Assembly: GCA_003024985.2 (NCBI GenBank)
Contig: PXIH01S0002162.1
Direction: 5' to 3' (one strand)
Length of the DNA stretch: 11,931 nucleotides
Source: Euperipatoides rowelli
Taxonomy: Eukaryota; Onychophora; Udeonychophora; Euonychophora; Peripatopsidae
Positions 8,161-11,931 of the stretch are shown here, one piece after another. The notes beneath the pieces were generated by a model that had not been told where the DNA came from, made no database searches, and saw nothing but the letters and a program-made list of their open reading frames with translations. The position numbers and the translations under genes were made by a program. The stretch's first letter is position 1. Every line of letters starts with the position of its first letter.

Positions 8161-8499
8161 ATTATGTTTAACTCAACTTTAGATGTTGAACTATGCCTTA
8201 ATGTCTACAAAGGTCCTCAGATAGAACTTTTCAATGTCAATGAAAGGAATATGTCCCAAATCCCAAGCAAGTTGGATAACAATCAAAATGTAAGAAAATT
8301 TAGATATAGGAATTTTTAAGATTGGAGAGCAAGCAAATAACAGGTCTTACCTTATCAGAAGCAACAATTCTTCTATCCATCCATCAATCTAGCGAGCTAT
8401 TTGGACAATGAGATAGTAGGCTATTATGTATCTTTTTCAAAGTTTGAAATTAACTTAATTTTTGACAGTAGTAGATAGAAAACAGTGGTTCTTACTCCA
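8161..8499. other. Unassigned intergenic stretch
   Basis: I find no supported gene here. On the minus strand GATAAG|GTAAGA near 8346-8357 matches a 5' splice site, about 190 bp upstream of the acceptor-like CCCAG at 8160. The two would join in frame, but the upstream open frame is only 10 codons long. Confidence 0.4.
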
Positions 8500-9180
8500 T
8501 TCTGGTTCCGGTCTTGTGAATTCCGGTTCCTGTGAACATGTGACTTCCGGTTTCTGTCAAAAATTCAAGATGGCTGAATTCCGGTTCCTGTTTCTTATAG
8601 GTTTAAGGTTGTTTTTACTTGAAATGATGTCACATGGTGTCCTATTATGATACATTATGGGTAATATGTCCAACTATAATGCATTGCAAAATCCAAAATG
8701 GCCAACTTCCTGTTCCTGTTTCTTAAAGGTATAGGGGGCTTTTTAATATCGGAAGTGATGTCATCACTTCCTGATCTATTGTCTTAGATTCGAACTCACC
8801 TCCCATCCTGCCTTGCAAAAATCCAAGATGGCTGACTTCATGTTCCTGTTTTTTTGATAGATGCCCCACCCACTCTGGATTAACCGGCACTTCCGGTTCC
8901 TGTCATGTGACTTCCTGTTCTATTATCATAGGTTCTAACTCACCTCCCTGATGCATTGCACAAATACAAGATGGCTGATTTTTGGTTCCTGTTTCTTAAA
9001 GGTATAAGGGCTTTTTAATACACGAAGTGACATCACTTCTGGTTCCTGTTCTATTGACTTAGTTCCTAACTCACCTCCCATAATGTATTGTGATCCAAGA
9101 TGGCCAACTTCTGGTTCCTGTTCTATTGTCTTAGTTTCTAACTCACCTCCTATAATGCATTGCAAAAATCCAAGCTGGCT
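8500..9180. repeat. Tandem array of ~130-bp units with GGTTCC/AAGATGGC motifs
   Basis: The anchor AAGATGGCTGA (or a close variant) recurs near 8568, 8694, 8825, 8968, 9097 and 9171, a spacing of about 126-143 bp with a shortened last unit of about 74 bp. Each unit carries a C-rich CTTCCGGTTCCTGTT core, often TTCTTAAAGGTATA with CTTTTTAATA, a GTGATGTCATCAC-like stretch, CTAACTCACCTCCC, and AATGCATTGCAAAATCC. Copies are diverged by substitutions and indels, so the array is not recent. Open frames here only translate the repeat. It lies upstream of LINE-B in that element's reading direction. Confidence 0.88.
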
Positions 9181-9297
9181 GAAAAAAAAAATTAATTTAT
9201 TCAAAATGGTGGACAATTTGGCGGATGGTGGCCATCTTGGATGCGCATGCATGAAAACTTAGAAAACTTTTTGGAAAAAAGTCAAAGAAGTGAAAAT

Positions 9298-9521
9298 TTA
9301 AAAAATATTCAAATCATGTTATACTTCAATATTTGGTTTGTCATTGAGATGTAGAATAGGTGTATGAAATTACAAGCACATAACTTATCAGGGGTGGCTA
9401 CCATGGACCCCCAAAAAATCAATTTTTTTAAAAATCATCCAATCTCGTTGTAATTTAATATTTAAGTTCTTATAGACATCTAGAATATGTGTATGAAATA
9501 ACATCATTCTAAGTTATCAGA
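9298..9521. repeat. Diverged repeat pair, period about 129 bp
   Basis: AGAATAGGTGTATGAAAT (9353-9370) recurs as AGAATATGTGTATGAAAT (9482-9499), and both are followed by ACTTATCAG or AGTTATCAG. Upstream parts also match with small indels (CAATATTTGG against TAATATTTAAG). The period is close to that of the preceding array but the sequence is unrelated to the eye. Between this and the array lies CCATCTTGGA (9232-9241), an inverted copy of the array's anchor. Confidence 0.7.
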
Positions 9522-9539
9522 TGTGAGCGCTAGAGTACT

Positions 9540-11060
9540 TTAAATATTTTATTTTAGCCTACTGCAATAACCATGTGTACAATCACAATAATTTTTAATA
9601 CACTCCTATAAAATTTAAGGCCATAGATCAACTCAGAATAATTATTTTAGTCGATATATACATTTATAGGAGAATAGGAATATTAGAACTCGAGATCTGA
9701 GAGACAACAAATGAATGTTACATACATTTTTGATCATGGATATAACACCGCCAATGGTACGGGGGTCGCGGTCACATTAAAATCAATTCTTTATTCATTT
9801 ATAATACAATCCTATAATTTTATTTTATTTGATAGTTTGTTTCAAAAGTAATTATTTTAGTCAGCATATAAATTTATAGAGGGGATAGGAATATAAAAAT
9901 TCGAGAAATAAGATCAAATAGAAACCCATATACAGTACATAAGCTAGTGTGAATGTTGTGTGTGCGTGTGTGTAGATCATGAGACACAGCCGATCATTTA
10001 TTAATTTTAGACTACAGTCCTATTAAAGTTTGATTTGATAATTAGATGTAGAACCCCCAAAGTACTCACCATATATAAAATTACAGTACGATAGGAATCT
10101 TAATATTTTCTGAAAGGCAACAGATGAACGCCCCACACACACACACACACACACTGACCAGAGATCATTATTGAGTAAAGATAATGTAAGGTTTAAGAAC
10201 CATCCACGATAAGCATCGTTACAATGTAGTAGAATTCTATTCTCTTATTTATTTTTTAATACATCATGACTAAATTTAAATTAATGCTTAGAGTCAGACT
10301 ACATTATTTATAAAGTATAAATAAAAAGGTTATGGAGACAGAAACTTTTATAGCCTACTCATTTTGAGAAAACACTATAGCGATAAGAGATAGATGTCGG
10401 ATATCCCTAACCCCTGTAAGGAGCGTGGTCAAAATTCTTCTAATGTATGTTTTCACAGTATAATATCACAAACTTTTTTTTTTAAGTAATTATTCTCTGA
10501 TCATTCATCTCCTCCTGTAATTAATTTTATTAATACATTACACTTTAAATTAATAGTTGACATCAAAAAATAATATATTTATACAGTATCTATAAATAAT
10601 ATTTATAAAGTATCTATAAATAAAATTGATATGGAGACAGAAATATAGAAACTATTAACCAGTAACTCAAAACATCAACACGCTAAGACATAACCTAATA
10701 GATCGCGCATTAAAAAAAAAATCATTCTACAGTTTATATTTTTAAAACAAATTATAAGTTCCTTTCAATAAAAAAAAACAGTTTTATTTAGTGTAATTGA
10801 CATTTAGATTCAGAACTCTCTCATTACTTAATGTATAAATTTACACAAAGATAAAAATATCAGGGGTTAGGAGTATATGGGGTTAAGGTATCAGAGAAGT
10901 CGGATATTCAGACGCTATTTCTAGTAGCAGATACACCATTGTTAGCGCTTATAAATTTATAAATTCTACTTCCTTATTGATTTTTAATACATTGGCTAAA
11001 TTTAAATCAATAATAGGACTCAGAATAATTTTTATATATTATATATGTAGCTACTATTCA
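9540..11060. repeat. Old AT-rich tandem array, units ~200-270 bp
   Basis: A recurring pattern of TTTATT-TTTTAATACA, then TCCTATAAA-TTTAAAT, then ACTCAGAATAATTATTTTA, then ATAGGAATAT-AAA appears near 9589, 9800, 10010, 10250, 10520, 10790 and 10980. A second shared segment, TATGGAGACAGAAA, occurs at 10332 and 10631. The copies are strongly diverged and unequal in length. No coding frame is seen in this stretch. It looks like a decaying satellite. Confidence 0.62.
10134..10154. repeat. (CA)n microsatellite
   Basis: About ten CA units, within the AT-rich array. A short GT-rich tract (around 9957-9973) occurs at a related place in an earlier unit. Confidence 0.95.
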
Positions 11061-11400
11061 TATAAAGTCAGGGATGAGCTGCCAAAATCCTAGCAACAGG
11101 TTCNCTTTAATTCAAATAACTTCCCCTTTTACTTCCGACAGCAAAAAAAAAATCTTATAATAAATCTGAAACTCAGAAATTTTAAAAAGTTCCAAAATCT
11201 TTATTTCTCAAAATATATGGAACAAATTTGGTAAATATGTTGGTCAACATGTCCTTTTTAAAACGTATTAAAGATTTATGAATATTTTGGATAGGAGGGC
11301 AGGAGGAGTATAAAAATTAAATTTAGACAACTTTAACCAATGTTAAGCCTATGGACTTTAATAATAAAGCTCAAAGTGACAAGCTTTTAAGAATAAACAT
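11061..11400. other. AT-rich stretch without recognisable feature
   Basis: There is no open frame of note, no RNA gene and no clear repeat. It includes short A runs and one N at 11104. Confidence 0.5.
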
Positions 11401-11401
11401 C

Positions 11402-11545
11402 ATTATATATTATATGTAGGTGTATATACAATATGTATATGTATTTATAAGATTATGTGTATATATATAAGATGTATATATACATGTAGGTGTATAAGCC
11501 TATTCCATATACTGTATATTCAAATTTATTATACATACACCTATA
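11402..11545. repeat. TA/TG-rich simple repeat with inverted arms
   Basis: It is composed of TATATA/TGTATA runs. TAGGTGTAT occurs on the plus strand near 11418 and 11487, and its complement ATACACCTA occurs near 11535, so the region can fold into an imperfect cruciform. This is typical of AT-microsatellite DNA. Confidence 0.75.
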
Positions 11546-11739
11546 CACTACCATGGCCAAAAATTTAACACTGGTATGCATACAGCACGTTTTTCTCTTA
11601 TTAGGCTACCTTAGATATCTAATAAATGTGACCAATAAAATATAAGAGATTAAAAAGCTCTATGACAAAGATTACAGTTCACTAAAATAACTTAGGGCTA
11701 GAGATTAAAAAAAAAGTTTTACAGTACCTGTATTCAAAA

Positions 11740-11931
11740 CATAAATAAATATTTTTCCTAACTTTAATTTTTCTACCACTACTAACGCCAACTCATTCAA
11801 ATATATTAAAACTAACTCTATTCAGATAAAAAAAAATTTAGTCACACAAAATAATCAAACAGAAATAAAAAAAAAAAAAGACTTCCAGCGTCCAATCATA
11901 AATAAATATTTTTCCTAACTTTTAATTTCTA
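11740..11931. repeat. Direct repeat with 157-bp spacing, running off the window
   Basis: CATAAATAAATATTTTTCCT and the following ACTTTAATTTTTCTA at 11740-11775 recur at 11897-11931 with only one-base length differences. The second copy is cut by the window end, so this may be the start of a tandem array with a 157-bp unit. Confidence 0.8.

Noticed and set aside
8500-9180. CRISPR-like array
   Set aside because: Units are about 130 bp, diverged, without short identical repeats and unique spacers, and the context is eukaryotic mobile DNA.
8935-9252. 105-codon minus-strand frame with repeated EQEPEV peptides
   Set aside because: It only translates the tandem array, and the peptide repeats follow the DNA units.
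1-11931. tRNA, rRNA or other structured RNA genes
   Set aside because: I saw no cloverleaf with A/B boxes and no rRNA-like conserved stretch. This was by eye only; a covariance-model scan would settle it.

Overview
This window looks like AT-rich, repeat-dominated nuclear DNA from an invertebrate-like animal. It has simple-sequence tracts, scattered single-N ambiguities, decayed non-LTR retrotransposons, a terminal-inverted-repeat DNA transposon and old tandem arrays. I see no bacterial-style gene organisation and no intact host gene. The species cannot be named from the sequence. The protein types (L1/Tx1-like LINEs, and a multicopy family with a PIN/XPG-like segment plus a Cys-rich tail) are ones I associate with invertebrates, but that is recall and was not searched.

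Layout. Positions 1-600 hold an (AAT)n microsatellite and two short duplications. Positions 600-1190 (minus) are a reverse transcriptase (RT) fragment of one LINE, called LINE-A here, with YADN at the catalytic site. From about 1203 to about 8160 (minus) lies a nearly full-length but dead second LINE, LINE-B. Read 5' to 3' it has a possible 5' leader (8160-7937), ORF1 (from 7936), ORF2 with an apurinic-type endonuclease (from 7156), then the RT domain (about 2990-1500) and a C-terminal tail ending near 1203.

LINE-B is split between endonuclease and RT by a DNA transposon at about 3003-6197 with terminal inverted repeats (TIRs) of about 135 bp. The transposon carries one decayed minus-strand gene (about 6060-3864). 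Reassembled across frames, its segments are an N-terminal WSDM-type block, a VFDG/ASDSDI block resembling PIN/XPG-type nucleases, a degenerate GCDTTSA-type block and a Cys-rich tail. Inside the transposon sit a short poly(A) retroposon (3433-3703, flanked by TTAGCAGT) and a small insertion (about 5054-5229). The nesting is therefore retroposon in DNA transposon in LINE.

Right side. Positions 8500-9180 hold about five tandem units of roughly 130 bp, rich in GGTTCC, ACTTCCGG and AAGATGGC motifs. They lie just upstream of LINE-B in its own orientation, which recalls the promoter monomers of mouse L1. Positions 9300-9521 hold a diverged repeat pair. Positions 9540-11060 are an old tandem array with units of roughly 200-270 bp. 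The rest is AT-rich DNA with TA/TG simple repeats and a 157-bp-spaced duplication reaching the window edge.

Nothing here looks able to make an intact protein. The interest lies in the nested history, the transposon's unusual gene, and the array upstream of LINE-B.
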